Below are positions 1 through 9,798 of a DNA stretch of 64,000 bases, one piece after another. The notes under the pieces were generated by a model. The model was not told the origin of the DNA and did not search any database. It saw only the letters and a program-made list of their open reading frames with translations. Location of the stretch: positions 62,001-126,000 of the forward strand of contig CAWABU010000002.1 in NCBI GenBank assembly GCA_963780345.1. The letters run 5' to 3'. Every line of letters begins with the position of its first letter. Position 1 is the stretch's first letter. Both the position numbers and the translations under genes were made by a program. This stretch comes from PALSA-693 sp963780345 (lineage in GTDB: Bacteria > Actinomycetota > Acidimicrobiia > Acidimicrobiales > Palsa-688).

Positions 1-234
1 CAGGCCAACAGTCCCCACATAGTCGGGATGGCCAATACGGCCTCCGGCACCAACACCTGCAACACCACATCATAGAATCGGCGTCGTAGATACGGCGCGG
101 GTCGCCGAGCGCCCGATCACCTCGGGGGGGATACTCAAGGTCAGCCGGGACTTCGACGTGATCGTCGGAGTCCCGGTTTAGGTTTTGGCTTCGGCTGGGT
201 GCGAAGAGCGCTGAGCCCGCCGAGCAGCGAAATG
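1..234 (-). other. Unassigned left edge, possible 3' part of a minus-strand gene
   Basis: No complete gene is visible. On the minus strand, coding-like sequence seems to jump between two frames close to a run of seven G at 124-130: one frame reads acidic (DSDDHVEVPADLEYPPR), the other hydrophobic (RRRFYDVVLQVLVPEAVLAI) and runs off the window. A truncated, possibly frameshifted hypothetical gene is the best reading, but I recognise no family. Confidence 0.2.
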
Positions 235-933
235 TCACACTGCATGCAGCTGGTAGACCACGCTGCCACCGAGCCGCCGGGACATTTCCAGTTGGCGTTC
301 GACGCGCTTCGCCCGCTCGGAGGGCTCGAACGATGCCGGCCACAGATGCATGTAGGCCTTGGTGCCGATCCGCCACCCCGCCTGCTCGAACTCGGGTTCG
401 CTCACCCTGGGCCGGAAGTGATCCTCATCCAGGCCCTTTCGGCGCATGCTCTCCTGGAACCACCACACATACGGATGGAAGATATTCGGCTCGATGACCA
501 GCCACCTGGCCCCCGAACGAGCCGCCGCACGCATGTCGCTGAACACCCGGGGCCGGTCCCGCAAGTGGTGAATGACGTCAATTGAGAATAGAAGGTCGGC
601 CTGGAAACCGATCGGTATGGCGGTGGTTCGAGCGAGACCCCTACCTCGATATTTCTCCTCGCCGTGAGCCATCATGCGGTCATTGATCTCGACGACGGCA
701 AAGTCCACGTCAGGATGCTCCATCGACACCCGATAGCAGACCCGCCCGGTGCCACCACCCAGCTCGATGACTTTCGCGGCCCCTGACTCGACAATCAGAT
801 CGCAGACGGCCGCAACCCGACGCTGCTCAAAATGTCCGCCTCGCCGAGCGTCGTAGTTCGCCGGGTCGGTCTGATCGTGATGGACGGGTTTGGCGCGCAC
901 GCCACGACGATCACAGCCAGCCCAGGGGATCAC
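235..933 (-). CDS. SAM-dependent class I methyltransferase
   Basis: Predicted methyltransferase of 232 aa. The nucleotide-binding motif I is visible as VIELGGGTGRVCYR at about residues 58-71, followed by an acidic residue closing the second strand (FAVVEIND) and a motif IV-like stretch (LLFSIDVIHHLRD). The substrate cannot be read from the sequence. It lies 18 bases downstream of the repaired end of the DegT-type aminotransferase and is probably co-transcribed with it, so sugar or polysaccharide methylation is the likely role (inference). The GTG start at 933 is uncertain because in-frame GTG codons lie further in and no strong ribosome site is seen. Confidence 0.8.
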   Translation of the reverse strand: MIPWAGCDRRGVRAKPVHHDQTDPANYDARRGGHFEQRRVAAVCDLIVESGAAKVIELGGGTGRVCYRVSMEHPDVDFAVVEINDRMMAHGEEKYRGRGLARTTAIPIGFQADLLFSIDVIHHLRDRPRVFSDMRAAARSGARWLVIEPNIFHPYVWWFQESMRRKGLDEDHFRPRVSEPEFEQAGWRIGTKAYMHLWPASFEPSERAKRVERQLEMSRRLGGSVVYQLHAV

Positions 934-951
934 AAGGTGTTCGCCAAGTAT

Positions 952-2191
952 TCATCGGCGTGACACCCGCCGGTCAGCCGAACCGCTCTGCACGTGCACG
1001 CGAAGACGCGATGCAATGTACCGGACCTGCTCCTGGCTCAACCGGGTATGCGTCGGAAGTGAGATTCCTCGCGCACTCGAATTGTTCCGCTAGGGGGAAC
1101 CTGGCGCCCGGCTGGTGATACGGAGGCATGAGATGCACCGGCGAGAACACCGGACGGGCCTCGATTCCGTCGGCCGCGAGCAGCCTGACGACCTCGTCGC
1201 GTCGCTCGCTCGCAGTCGGTCGTAGCCCGATCGTGTACATCCAGTAGGCATGGCCGTTTCCGGGACGGAGCCCCGGCCTCATGAGATAGTCATCCAGGCC
1301 AGCGAGTGCCTCCTCGTACCAGGCTGCCAGCCTGGCCCGGCGGTCGAGCATTTCGTAGATCCGTTCCATTTGGGCCACGCCCACTGCCGCCTGGAGATTG
1401 GTCATTCGGTAATTGAATCCCACCATCTTGTGCCAGTAAGGGCGCCGAGCTTCGGCGGCCTGATTGCGCAACAGGCGAATCAGCGCGGCGAGCTTCGGGT
1501 CGTCGAGGGTGACCATGCCACCTTCACCTGTGGTGACGATCTTGTTCCCGAAGAAGCTGAACGCGGCCACGGCTCCGATGGAGCCGGCGCGGCGACCCCG
1601 ATGGGTCGCCCCGTGGGCCTCCGCCGCGTCTTCGATCAGGGAAATGTTCTTCTCCTGAGCCAGCCCGAGCAACTGATCCATGTCTGCGCATTGCCCGAAC
1701 AGATGCACGGCCACGATAGCCTTCGTGTGAGCGCTGATTTTGTGCTCGACGTCAGCAGGGTCAACGTTCATGGTGAGAGCTTCGCTGTCGGCGAAGACAG
1801 GAGTGGCACCGCAGTAGCGCACGGCGTTGGCCGTGGCCACGTAGGTCAGGGTTGGAACAATGACTTCGTCTCCTGGCCCTACCCCGAGGGCGACCAGCGC
1901 CAGGTGCAGAGCGGCCGTCCCGCTGCTGCAGCTGATCGCTTCCTTCACGCCACAAAACTCAGCGAACTCGGCCTCAAAACGACCGACGAATGGTCCGTTA
2001 CCCGAGATCCACCCTGACTCGACGCACTGCTGCAGATAATACAACTCATTCCCGCAGAGGTCCGGTTGAGCCACGGAAATCCACTCTGCGCCTCTTTCAG
2101 CCGAGCGCTGGTCGGACGATGCCGTGCCCTGCCCGGAACACTGGTCCGGTCGGGTCACAATCGCAACCTGGTCGCGATGCGTTGGCCTCAT
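952..2191 (-). CDS. DegT/DnrJ/EryC1/StrS-type sugar aminotransferase, frameshift near 3' end
   Basis: PLP-dependent nucleotide-sugar aminotransferase of about 410 aa, the type that makes amino sugars for polysaccharides. Visible family features are SCSSGTAALHLAL near the N-terminus, the EDAAEAHGA stretch that contacts PLP, and the Schiff-base lysine in FGNKIVTTGEGGM. The uninterrupted frame ends in unrelated sequence at 974. One frame over, from about 1085, the family-typical tail reads LPTHTRLSQEQVRYIASRL and ends at a stop at 952-954. A single inserted or lost base around 1080-1090 is therefore likely. It forms an apparent operon with the methyltransferase downstream and lies 177 bases after another methyltransferase. 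Confidence 0.85.
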
Positions 2192-2368
2192 GACTTCGCT
2201 GCCCTCCTCTCCACCAGGCTGCTAGACGATGTTGTTCCGGCGATTTTACCTTCCCTTGGTAAGGTCTCCGGAGCCCAGAACGGGGCGTTTCGGGCACCGG
2301 AGCAATCCGCAGGAAAGATGTTGGACCTGATTCACCGTTCGTGCAGACCTTCTTCACTTCGAGGACAT

Positions 2369-3100
2369 TCAGACCTGCCGGGCCAGCCCGGTAAGGACGT
2401 CGCCACGCCCAGGGACATTGATTTTGTAAAGATGGAAGAGCGATCGGGAAGTGAGCCGGCGAATTGGACCGAGACGGCCGGTAGCGGGACCGAACGGCGT
2501 TCGCTCGGTTAGGGCGCGAACGGCCGAGTAGAAAGGGAAACCCCAGGCCGAGATCCACTGCACCTTCAACCCGGTCTCCTCCAGGGTGGCCGCCAGCCTC
2601 TCCTTGCTATAGCTCGTGATGTGCCCAACCGCGTCATCATTTGGATAGATGGTGCCGCCGATAGTGTTGACAAGTACCCAACTACGGGCCAGGGCCGCCA
2701 TCCGGGCGACGGCGGCGTGCCCGTCCGGTAGGTGTTCGAGCACCCCCATCGACATGACCAGGTCGAACCGGGCGTTCAACACCGCTGTCTGCGCGTCCAT
2801 GACCAGAAAGGACCCCCCCGGGACCCGCCGCTCCGCTCGCTGGAGCGCCTCCAAAGACACGTCAATGCCAGTGAGCGCGTACCGACCCTGCTTGTTCAAG
2901 GCGGCGAGGTTCTGGCCCGCCCCACAGCCCACGTCCAGGACCGTTTTCACTCCGAGGCCGTCAATCGTTCTGGTCAGCATCCGCTGCAGGTGGCGGTGTA
3001 CGGGACCGACTGACTGAATATCGCCCCAGGTTCCTCGCCACAACTCATCGAAGTCAGATGCACTGTTGACTCGCTCGGTCATAAGCGGTCCTTTCCTCAA
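2369..3100 (-). CDS. SAM-dependent methyltransferase (UbiE/COQ5-like fold)
   Basis: Class I methyltransferase of up to 243 aa. Motif I is VLDVGCGAGQNLA near residues 54-66. The post-I acidic residue is in TGIDVS, and motif IV-like sequence FDLVMSMGVLEHLPDG follows, all typical of small-molecule or lipid/sugar methyltransferases. The ORF opens at 3100 but an ATG at 3082 (MTERV) is equally plausible. Its upstream region carries a four-unit PHO-box-like array in the same orientation as the arrays of the pst cluster, suggesting phosphate control of this and perhaps the following aminotransferase and methyltransferase genes. The substrate is unknown. Confidence 0.8.
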   Translation of the reverse strand: MRKGPLMTERVNSASDFDELWRGTWGDIQSVGPVHRHLQRMLTRTIDGLGVKTVLDVGCGAGQNLAALNKQGRYALTGIDVSLEALQRAERRVPGGSFLVMDAQTAVLNARFDLVMSMGVLEHLPDGHAAVARMAALARSWVLVNTIGGTIYPNDDAVGHITSYSKERLAATLEETGLKVQWISAWGFPFYSAVRALTERTPFGPATGRLGPIRRLTSRSLFHLYKINVPGRGDVLTGLARQV

Positions 3101-3410
3101 CCCGCCGGGTTCGGCGTTGGCGACGCCACGATGCTACTTTCGGTCGGGGCGAGCTCCGAACGGCCATGCCCACAGGCGCACCCCCACATCCACAGACATT
3201 TCGTCGGAGGTTCGCGTCGGGTTTACTGGCGCGTCAGGTCCAATTCATCTCCGGTGTGGTGTCTCCCGGGTGAACGACCGGCCACTTTCGGATAAACGTC
3301 AACCAACCACTTGGCGTACCGGTTGTGAAACGATGGCCAGCCAGCCATAGTGGCCTCAGGCGTTGAAGGCATCGCACGCCACTCAGGGCACATCGGTTGA
3401 AAGGACCCAG
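3101..3410. other. Divergent intergenic region with PHO-box-like array
   Basis: This gap separates the minus-strand methyltransferase from the plus-strand GT2 gene and must carry both promoters. Its centre holds the repeat array listed separately at 3258-3297. No ORF with coding character is seen. Confidence 0.5.
3258..3297 (-). promoter_or_regulatory. PHO-box-like direct repeats (four 11-bp units)
   Basis: On the plus strand, 7-mers GGTGTCT (3258), GGTGAAC (3269), GGCCACT (3280) and GATAAAC (3291) start exactly 11 bases apart. Read on the minus strand this is GTTTATC, AGTGGCC, GTTCACC, AGACACC. Actinobacterial PhoP/RegX3-type regulators bind 11-nt direct repeats with a GTTCACC core. The array is about 160 bases upstream of the methyltransferase start and 114 bases upstream of the GT2 start, so either or both could be controlled. 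Regulator identity is inferred; none is encoded in the window. Confidence 0.6.
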
Positions 3411-4685
3411 GTGACAACCGTCGATATGCAGTCGGAGTGGCACGACGTAGACGACACCGTCGCAGCAGTTGACATTAGCGTGGTCATGCCGTGCCTCAAC
3501 GAGGCCGACAGCGTGGGCATCTGTGTCCAGAAGGCCCTCGAAGGTATCCGGCGCACGGGTCTCCGGGGCGAAGTGATCGTCAGCGATAACGGCTCGACAG
3601 ACGGTTCGCCCGCCATCGCCCGGGAGGCCGGCGCCCGGGTGGTGCTCCAACCGGCCAGGGGTTACGGCAATGCTTACCTCAAAGGCTTCTCCGAGGCTCG
3701 AGGGCGGTACATCGTCATGGGTGACTCCGACAACACCTACGACTTCACCGAGCTGGCCGACCTGGTCCAACCTCTGGCAGATGGATCGGCCGATTATGTG
3801 CTCGGCTCCCGTTTCGGGGGCGAGATCCTCAAGGGTGCCATGCCATGGACCCACCGGTACGTCGGCAATCCGGTCCTAACCTGGGTCCTCAACCAGTTCT
3901 TCGGCCTGCGCAGTAGCGACGCCCACTCCGGAATGCGCGCCTTCACCCGTGAGGCCCTCGATCGAATGGGCCTCTGCTGCGAAGGCATGGAGTTCGCGTC
4001 CGAGATCGTGGTCAAGGCCGCCCGCGCCGAATTGCGAGTGTCTGAGGTGCCCATCAGGTACCACCCGCGGATTGGTGAGTCAAAGCTCAACGGCATACGT
4101 GACGCCTGGCGCCACCTGCGCTTCATGCTGCTCCTCTCACCTAAGTACCTGTTCATCATCCCGGGTCTGGTGTTCTTCCTCGTCGGTTTCCTGGGCCAGA
4201 GCGTCCTGCTGGTTGGCTCCGTTTCAGTCGGGCACCACTCTTTGCAAGTCCATTTCAGCATCCTCTTCGCCCTTCTCACGCTGGCCGGGAGCCAGGCCGT
4301 GATCTTCGGCGTCTTCGCGCGTACGTACGCCAAGAGCATCGGCCTGGACGAACCGAGCGCCATGTCGGAATGGGTCGAGCGGGACTTTTCGCTCGAGCGC
4401 GGCCTGCTGGTGGGCGCCCTCTTCGTGTTCGCCGGACTCGGGATTGACATCGGTATCCTGGTGCAGTGGCTGAACAGCTCACTGGGTGCGCTCGACGCCG
4501 TGCGCCCGGCGCTCTACGCCCTCACCCTGCTCGTCCTGGGACTGCAGCTGGTCTTCGCCGCTTTCTTCCTGAGTCTCTTCCAGGTCCGCACCCATGTGGT
4601 CCCGCGCCGCGGGACAACGGCGAGGGCTACTGTCCCGCCCGAGACGGCGAATCAGCCCGAGCTGCCATATCTGACACACGATTGA
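3411..4685 (+). CDS. GT2 family glycosyltransferase with C-terminal membrane segments (DPM1-like)
   Basis: Glycosyltransferase of 424 aa that probably builds a lipid-linked sugar or polysaccharide at the membrane. The N-terminal GT-A domain begins VVMPCLNEADS at about residue 24, has SDNGSTDGS, and shows a DXD-type metal site GDSDN near residue 104. Four or so hydrophobic segments follow from about residue 245, as in polyprenyl-phosphate sugar synthases that also translocate the product. I chose the GTG at 3411 because GAAAGG lies at 3399-3404 with suitable spacing; the upstream TTG at 3363 has no ribosome site. It is the first gene of a plus-strand run of three membrane glycosyltransferases. 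Confidence 0.82.
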   Translation: MTTVDMQSEWHDVDDTVAAVDISVVMPCLNEADSVGICVQKALEGIRRTGLRGEVIVSDNGSTDGSPAIAREAGARVVLQPARGYGNAYLKGFSEARGRYIVMGDSDNTYDFTELADLVQPLADGSADYVLGSRFGGEILKGAMPWTHRYVGNPVLTWVLNQFFGLRSSDAHSGMRAFTREALDRMGLCCEGMEFASEIVVKAARAELRVSEVPIRYHPRIGESKLNGIRDAWRHLRFMLLLSPKYLFIIPGLVFFLVGFLGQSVLLVGSVSVGHHSLQVHFSILFALLTLAGSQAVIFGVFARTYAKSIGLDEPSAMSEWVERDFSLERGLLVGALFVFAGLGIDIGILVQWLNSSLGALDAVRPALYALTLLVLGLQLVFAAFFLSLFQVRTHVVPRRGTTARATVPPETANQPELPYLTHD

Positions 4686-4725
4686 CTGGCCGATCCCGGC
4701 CGGCTGCGGCAGACTTCGACTGTTG

Positions 4726-6294
4726 ATGGCGCGCCTGCTCCTCGCTCTCGGAGGCATCTGCATCTGCGCTGGCGTGTGGCTGCGTCTCCCTGACACCTCC
4801 GAGTACCCGAGACCGCTACGCCGGCAGATCCTCGGCCAGGAAGCCCCGACCGAGCAGGATCGGCTCTGGTTCAGCGTCGACGGTCTGCGCGACTCCAGTC
4901 CGGACCTTTCGGCCGAGCGAACGCTCAGCCTCGGCCAGGTGCGCGGCCTGATCATCGCGGCCGCCGTCGCGAGCCTGACGTTCCCCTTCTCGTGGCACGT
5001 CACCGCGCTCATCGTCGTCGCTGTCATGACGATGGTCTATTTCGCCTCGATGCTGCTCCGACTCCGCCTGTACCAGCTGGCTCTCAACGGGAAGGGCATC
5101 ATCCGGATCAGCGACGAGAGAGCCCGAGCCTTTCCCGCCGATCTGCTGCCCACCTACTCGGTCCTGGTCCCCGCCTTCAGAGAACCAGCAGTGTGCGAGC
5201 AGCTCGTCGCCCACCTGCGTCGCCTGGACTACCCGGCCGATCGGTTGGAAATCTTCCTTCTCCTGGAGGAGGATGACCTGGAGACCGTCGACGCCGCCCG
5301 GGCTGCCGTCGGTGACGCCGAGGACGTCCAGATCACTCTCGTGCCCGGCCGCCACCCCAGAACCAAGCCAAAGGCCCTCAACTACGGCCTCACGCTGTCG
5401 CGGGGTTCGCTCGTCACCATCTACGACGCCGAGGACCGACCCGATCCGCTCCAGCTGCGCAAAGCGGCCATGGCCATGTCGGCGGCACCCCCCGAGGTGG
5501 CCTGTGTCCAGGCTCAGCTGGCGTTTTTCAACCCGACCCAGAACCTGATCACCAAGTGGTTCACCATCGAATACCGCATGTGGTTTACCCAGCTGCTCCC
5601 GGGCCTGGCCCAGCTCGACGCCCCCATCCCCCTGGGAGGGACCTCCAACCACTTCCGGCGGGACATTCTGCTTCAGCTGAACGCCTGGGACCCCTTCAAT
5701 GTGACTGAGGACGCCGACCTGGGCGTGCGGATGCACCGGAGCGGCTACCGAAGCGGCGTCCTCGACTCCGTGACCCTGGAGGAAGCCAACAGCGACTTCA
5801 TCAACTGGGTCAAGCAGCGATCTCGATGGTATAAAGGCTATGCCCAAACGCTGCTGGTGCACCTGCGCCACCCGATCGCCGTGCTCCGTGAGATCGGTGT
5901 CACGCAGCTCTTGCTCTTCATCCTCTTCGTGGGGGGAACACCGCTCCTGGCGCTGCTCAACCCGTTCTTCTGGGCCCTCACCTCAATCTGGTGGCTGGCC
6001 CACCCCTCGCTGATGAGCAGCCTGTTCCCTACCGGAGTTTACTTCGCCGGGCTCATCTGCTGGATCGTGGGAAACTTTGTGATGGCCTACGCCTGTCTGT
6101 TGAGCGTCCGCGGCCCCGAGAATCGCAAACTGCGAGGCGCCGCGCTCCTGATGCCCGTCTACTGGGTGATGATGTCGGTAGCCGCCATCAAAGCCGGACT
6201 CCAGTTGCTGAGCGCTCCGTCGTACTGGGAAAAGACCACCCACGGACTTGATACCGCCGGATCGATCGCGGGCACGGTGCAGAGCATCAAATGA
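4726..6294 (+). CDS. Processive-type GT2 glycosyltransferase (cellulose/hyaluronan synthase-like)
   Basis: Membrane glycosyltransferase of 522 aa. Two N-terminal membrane segments precede a cytoplasmic GT2 domain starting YSVLVPAFREP near residue 143. The catalytic motifs are present: DAED near 233, TED near 327 and QRSRW near 364, the D,D,D,QxxRW pattern of processive beta-glycan synthases. Three or more C-terminal membrane segments (LLLFILFVGGTPLLA onward) would form the export channel. It ends in an ATGA overlap with the next gene, showing translational coupling. The sugar and linkage cannot be told from the sequence. TTG at 4723 is an alternative start one codon earlier. Confidence 0.85.
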   Translation: MARLLLALGGICICAGVWLRLPDTSEYPRPLRRQILGQEAPTEQDRLWFSVDGLRDSSPDLSAERTLSLGQVRGLIIAAAVASLTFPFSWHVTALIVVAVMTMVYFASMLLRLRLYQLALNGKGIIRISDERARAFPADLLPTYSVLVPAFREPAVCEQLVAHLRRLDYPADRLEIFLLLEEDDLETVDAARAAVGDAEDVQITLVPGRHPRTKPKALNYGLTLSRGSLVTIYDAEDRPDPLQLRKAAMAMSAAPPEVACVQAQLAFFNPTQNLITKWFTIEYRMWFTQLLPGLAQLDAPIPLGGTSNHFRRDILLQLNAWDPFNVTEDADLGVRMHRSGYRSGVLDSVTLEEANSDFINWVKQRSRWYKGYAQTLLVHLRHPIAVLREIGVTQLLLFILFVGGTPLLALLNPFFWALTSIWWLAHPSLMSSLFPTGVYFAGLICWIVGNFVMAYACLLSVRGPENRKLRGAALLMPVYWVMMSVAAIKAGLQLLSAPSYWEKTTHGLDTAGSIAGTVQSIK

Positions 6295-8012
6295 CTGCTG
6301 TCATTCCTGTCGAGGGAACACCAGACCAGGTCGCGGGCGATGCCAGCACCTGGCAATCCCCGGTGCTGCCGCCTCTGCTCGTCCGTCTCCGTGCCCGCCT
6401 GCACATCAGCGAGATCACCATCCTTACGACCGTGGCCCTGGCGGGTTACGCCTGGGCAGCCGTCTGGATGCGTGATGACCTCCACTTCTTCGTCAACGAT
6501 GCCCTGGCGCGCACGTCGGACGCCGTCTTCATCACGGTTGGCCGGGACCCGCACCTGGGCGCCATCGGGTTCTTCTGGCCTCCGCTCCCCTCGTTTATTC
6601 AAGCACCGTTCGTACCATTTCTCGAACCATTGGGCCGGGCTGATCTGGCCGGGCCGCTTTCCAGTGCCGTCTGTATGGCCCTCACCATCCCGGTGCTCGC
6701 CCGGCTCTGCACCCGGCTGGGCCTGAGTCGGGGGCTGCGGTTGGCCATCTGCGCCGCCTTCGCGCTGAATCCGGTCACGATCTATTACGCGGCCAACGGG
6801 ATGAGCGAAGCGTGCTCTTTCCTCTTTATCAGCATCGCCATGCTGGGCTTCCTGACCTTCATCCGCACCCGGGCCACCCCGGACCTCATCATTCTGACGG
6901 CGGGCCTGTGCGGAGCGGTGCTCACCCGGCTCGAAGCTCCACTTCTGACCGCCGTGCTCGCCGCCGTCGCCGCCTTCGAATGGGGTCGCTGGCGTCAAAG
7001 CCTGTGGACCGCGACCCTGATCGCCCTCCCCCCTGCGGTCACCTTCATCATATGGATGCTGGTCCAGTGGGTGATCCTGGGCTCCCCCTTTTTCTTCGTG
7101 GAAGGAGGGCAACAGGGACCTACACACGCCGTGTGGTTGCCCGACACCGCGAATCACCCCCTGCTCGCTTTCCCCTGGGCCCTCCACTGGGGTGTGGTCC
7201 TTGGCCCGGCCCTCGTCGTGGCCTTGGCCGTCCTGGTGTGGTTGCCGTTGCAACCAACCACTCGCGGCACCATCGGTATCCTGGCTGGTGCCTCTGTCTT
7301 CCTGGCCATCCAGATCTTCCAGATCATCACCCACACGGGCTACGGGGATCCGCGCTACTTTGTCACCTCCGTTCTCTTCGCCACCTTCGCGGTCATTTGG
7401 CTGGCCTCGAGGCGTCCATCGCCGCTCGACCATCTCTGGAACTTCGGGCTGGTCGGACTGTTGGTGGTGGCCGGCGTGACCGGACCGCGCGCCCTGTCGA
7501 GCGGAGTGACGACCCACATCGAAGGCGAGTGTCATTTCTTTGCCTATGGTGCCGGCAAGGTGCTGCCGTTTTTGGCCCGATCCTTCCCGGCGAAGTCGGC
7601 CGACTACTGCAGCCCCCAGGGTGATCAGCTGGCTTCCTGGCAGCAGCTCGACGCCTACCTGGATCGCACGCTCAAGCCCGGCGACCACGTTCTCGCTGAC
7701 AACTTCTCCAACTTTTACGCGGTGCTTTTCACTCGAAAGGCCAATCAGTTTGTCGTACGAAATGACCGCGACTGGCAGAGGATCGTGGCCAACCCCGATG
7801 CCTATGTCGACTACATCGTGACCGTCGGCAGCGTCGGCAAGGGTGGTGTGACCGTCCTCCCTCATGCCGGGGCCGACGTAGGTCGGAGCATCATCGAGGG
7901 TGATCGATCGGCATGGAAGTTAGTCGCCCGGTTTGCGCCCGGCGCCGACTTTGCGGACACCAACGCCTCACCAGAAGTGTTCAAATATGTCGGCCCGTTC
8001 GTGGAGCGGTGA
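6291..8012 (+). CDS. Polytopic membrane glycosyltransferase (GT39/ArnT-like)
   Basis: Integral membrane protein of 573 aa with about ten hydrophobic segments and a C-terminal soluble part from about residue 415. After the first membrane helix comes an acidic pair in WMRDDLHFFVND, which sits where lipid-dependent glycosyltransferases (GT-C fold) carry their catalytic aspartates. This fits a polyprenyl-phosphate-sugar-using transferase acting on the outer face of the membrane. The start overlaps the stop of the processive GT2 gene by four bases. It is convergent with the flippase gene on the other strand. Family placement rests on topology and the acidic loop, so it is less certain than for its two neighbours. 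Confidence 0.7.
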   Translation: MTAVIPVEGTPDQVAGDASTWQSPVLPPLLVRLRARLHISEITILTTVALAGYAWAAVWMRDDLHFFVNDALARTSDAVFITVGRDPHLGAIGFFWPPLPSFIQAPFVPFLEPLGRADLAGPLSSAVCMALTIPVLARLCTRLGLSRGLRLAICAAFALNPVTIYYAANGMSEACSFLFISIAMLGFLTFIRTRATPDLIILTAGLCGAVLTRLEAPLLTAVLAAVAAFEWGRWRQSLWTATLIALPPAVTFIIWMLVQWVILGSPFFFVEGGQQGPTHAVWLPDTANHPLLAFPWALHWGVVLGPALVVALAVLVWLPLQPTTRGTIGILAGASVFLAIQIFQIITHTGYGDPRYFVTSVLFATFAVIWLASRRPSPLDHLWNFGLVGLLVVAGVTGPRALSSGVTTHIEGECHFFAYGAGKVLPFLARSFPAKSADYCSPQGDQLASWQQLDAYLDRTLKPGDHVLADNFSNFYAVLFTRKANQFVVRNDRDWQRIVANPDAYVDYIVTVGSVGKGGVTVLPHAGADVGRSIIEGDRSAWKLVARFAPGADFADTNASPEVFKYVGPFVER

Positions 8013-8041
8013 GGCTGCCTCACCCCGAGCGGGCGGGTCGC

Positions 8042-9396
8042 TCAAAGGGCAGGCGCCACTTCGAGTAGAGATTCTCTTCCGGACGCCGACCAGGGACGGG
8101 TTCGGTGCAAGCCGATCAGGAAGACACCCATGGCGGCGGATGCCACTCCGGATGACACCATAAAGCCCCACTCCACCCGTCCCAGTAGTCCGAGACCGGA
8201 GCCGCCCACGACGAGAGCAGCAAACGACAAGCACCCCACCAGCCACGCGAGCGTCGTCCAGTGGTGCCCTCCAGCCGCAATAAGACCGTATGACAGAAGG
8301 ACCGCGAGGACGTACAACCCGCATCCGGCCGTCAGTCTGATCAGGTCACCGGCCGGCAGGGCGTAGCTCGCACCAAAGAAGAAGATAAGCAATCGGGGGC
8401 CAACCACCTCGATGATCCCGCACGCCGCGGCAAAGGTCATCGCCACGAGCAGGGAAGCACCGGTCAAGACTCTTGCGAACGCCTGGCGAGCCCCTTCGGC
8501 TACCAGTTGCGAGAGCCGGGGCAGCAGCGCCACCAGAACCGCTCCGAAGATGAACAGGGGAACCCGGGTGAGCGCCAGGGCCGCCAGGTAGCGGCCGGCT
8601 TCGCCGCGTCCGGCGCCGCGGCCGGCCAGGAACTGCACGACCACCGGTCCGATCATGAGCAGGGCGACCCGCAGGAACGACGCGCCCACCAGGAAGGCGA
8701 TGGCCTGTGTGGTCGGCCGCCAGGGCTCGGGCTGGGCTATGGACAAGGGAACGCCCTGGGCCCGCCAGCCCGCATAGGCGGCCAAAAGCGGGGCGAGCCC
8801 GATGGCGAGGCCATAGACGCCCAGGGAAGAGGCTCCGAGCGGCAGCAAAATGGCGCAAAGGGCCAGCCGGAACAGACCTTCGCTTCCGGACACGATCCCG
8901 TAGCCGCGAAAACGCCGGTGAGACGCCAGGACACCCCAGCTCAGGTGCATGCAGTAGTAGCCGACCAAGCCGAGTGCAAGGGCGGCAACCAGTGATGCGC
9001 TTCCGTCGAAGAAGTGGGATTGCAACGGGCCGGCGCCCAGTGCCACGCCACCAAGAAGGGCGAGCGCCAGGATGGCACCCACCTGGGCGCCACGAACGAC
9101 GGCCGGACGGTCACCCCTGCCCTCGGATTGCCGCGAGACGGAGGCTCGGCAGATCTCCTGTTCCATCGGGAGGAAGACGCCGGGTCCAACCAGGACACAA
9201 GGGTCCAGAGGGTGGAGAGGGCGCTGTACCGGATGACGCCGAGTTGGCGAGCGGCGAGTATCAGGAAGGCATAGGCGCAAAGCCCGGAAACGACATTGCC
9301 GATCGCTACTGGCAGTGCCCCACCTGACGTTCGCAGCCGGGCGCCGACCCGAAGCCGAAGCGGCGCCGTTCCCGGGAGCGATTGCATGGTGGTCAC
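8042..9396 (-). CDS. Wzx/MATE-type polysaccharide flippase, one frameshift
   Basis: Lipid-linked oligosaccharide translocase of about 450 aa with 12 or more hydrophobic segments. The N-terminal part (GGALPVAIGNVVSGLCAYA) is in one frame up to about 9200. The rest, starting LVGPGVFLPMEQEI, is in another. The typical early motif of this family, a proline-containing helix followed by EQE, is restored by inserting one base near 9195-9205. It probably flips the product of the neighbouring glycosyltransferases. The start is GTG at 9396 or ATG at 9387. The break is more likely a sequence error than a real mutation since both halves keep intact coding. Confidence 0.78.
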
Positions 9397-9456
9397 CGGC
9401 TTTGCCGCCGGACCGGATCGCTCATACTTCGTCCGCTGCTGGGCCGAACTCGTCCA

Positions 9457-9798
9457 TTACAGGAACGCAGAGAGGAGTCCGGCGAGAATCAAGAGCACCC
9501 CCAGCACCGAGATGATCTGCCCGAGCTGCCGGCGCCGCTGCGGATCGAGAGTCAGGCGAAGCCGGAGCCTTCTTCCCTCGGACCTGGTCGCCTCGCCCGG
9601 CTCAGGCCGCCAGGTGGGCGCCCAGGTCGCCGGCGGGCTCTCAACCGTCCGGCCGGCCCGATCGGTCTGCTCTCCTCCGGGGTCGACAAGTTCGAGTTTG
9701 GGACCGAATTTGTGCGGCTGGCGCACTGAGTCGGTCCGGCTGACCGCATCAGTCCGGCTGATCGGCTCAATCTGGCTCACCCGCTCAGCGTGGCTCAT
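9457..9798 (-). CDS. Small membrane protein of unknown function, coupled to exosortase
   Basis: Hypothetical protein of 113 aa. The first 85 residues are polar and contain the short repeated pattern S(R/Q)TD/EPxSRTD near the N-terminus. The last 20 residues form one hydrophobic helix (LGQIISVLGVLLILAGLLSA), giving a tail-anchored topology. Its ATG overlaps the exosortase stop codon as ATGA, so the two are translationally coupled. I recognise no family; a helper of surface sorting or polysaccharide assembly is only a guess from context. Confidence 0.6.
   Translation of the reverse strand: MSHAERVSQIEPISRTDAVSRTDSVRQPHKFGPKLELVDPGGEQTDRAGRTVESPPATWAPTWRPEPGEATRSEGRRLRLRLTLDPQRRRQLGQIISVLGVLLILAGLLSAFL

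Noticed and set aside
6159..7865. 568-aa minus-strand frame opposite the GT39-like gene
   Set aside because: Low-complexity Gly/Asp/His/Gln composition and complete overlap with an intact membrane glycosyltransferase show it is a shadow.
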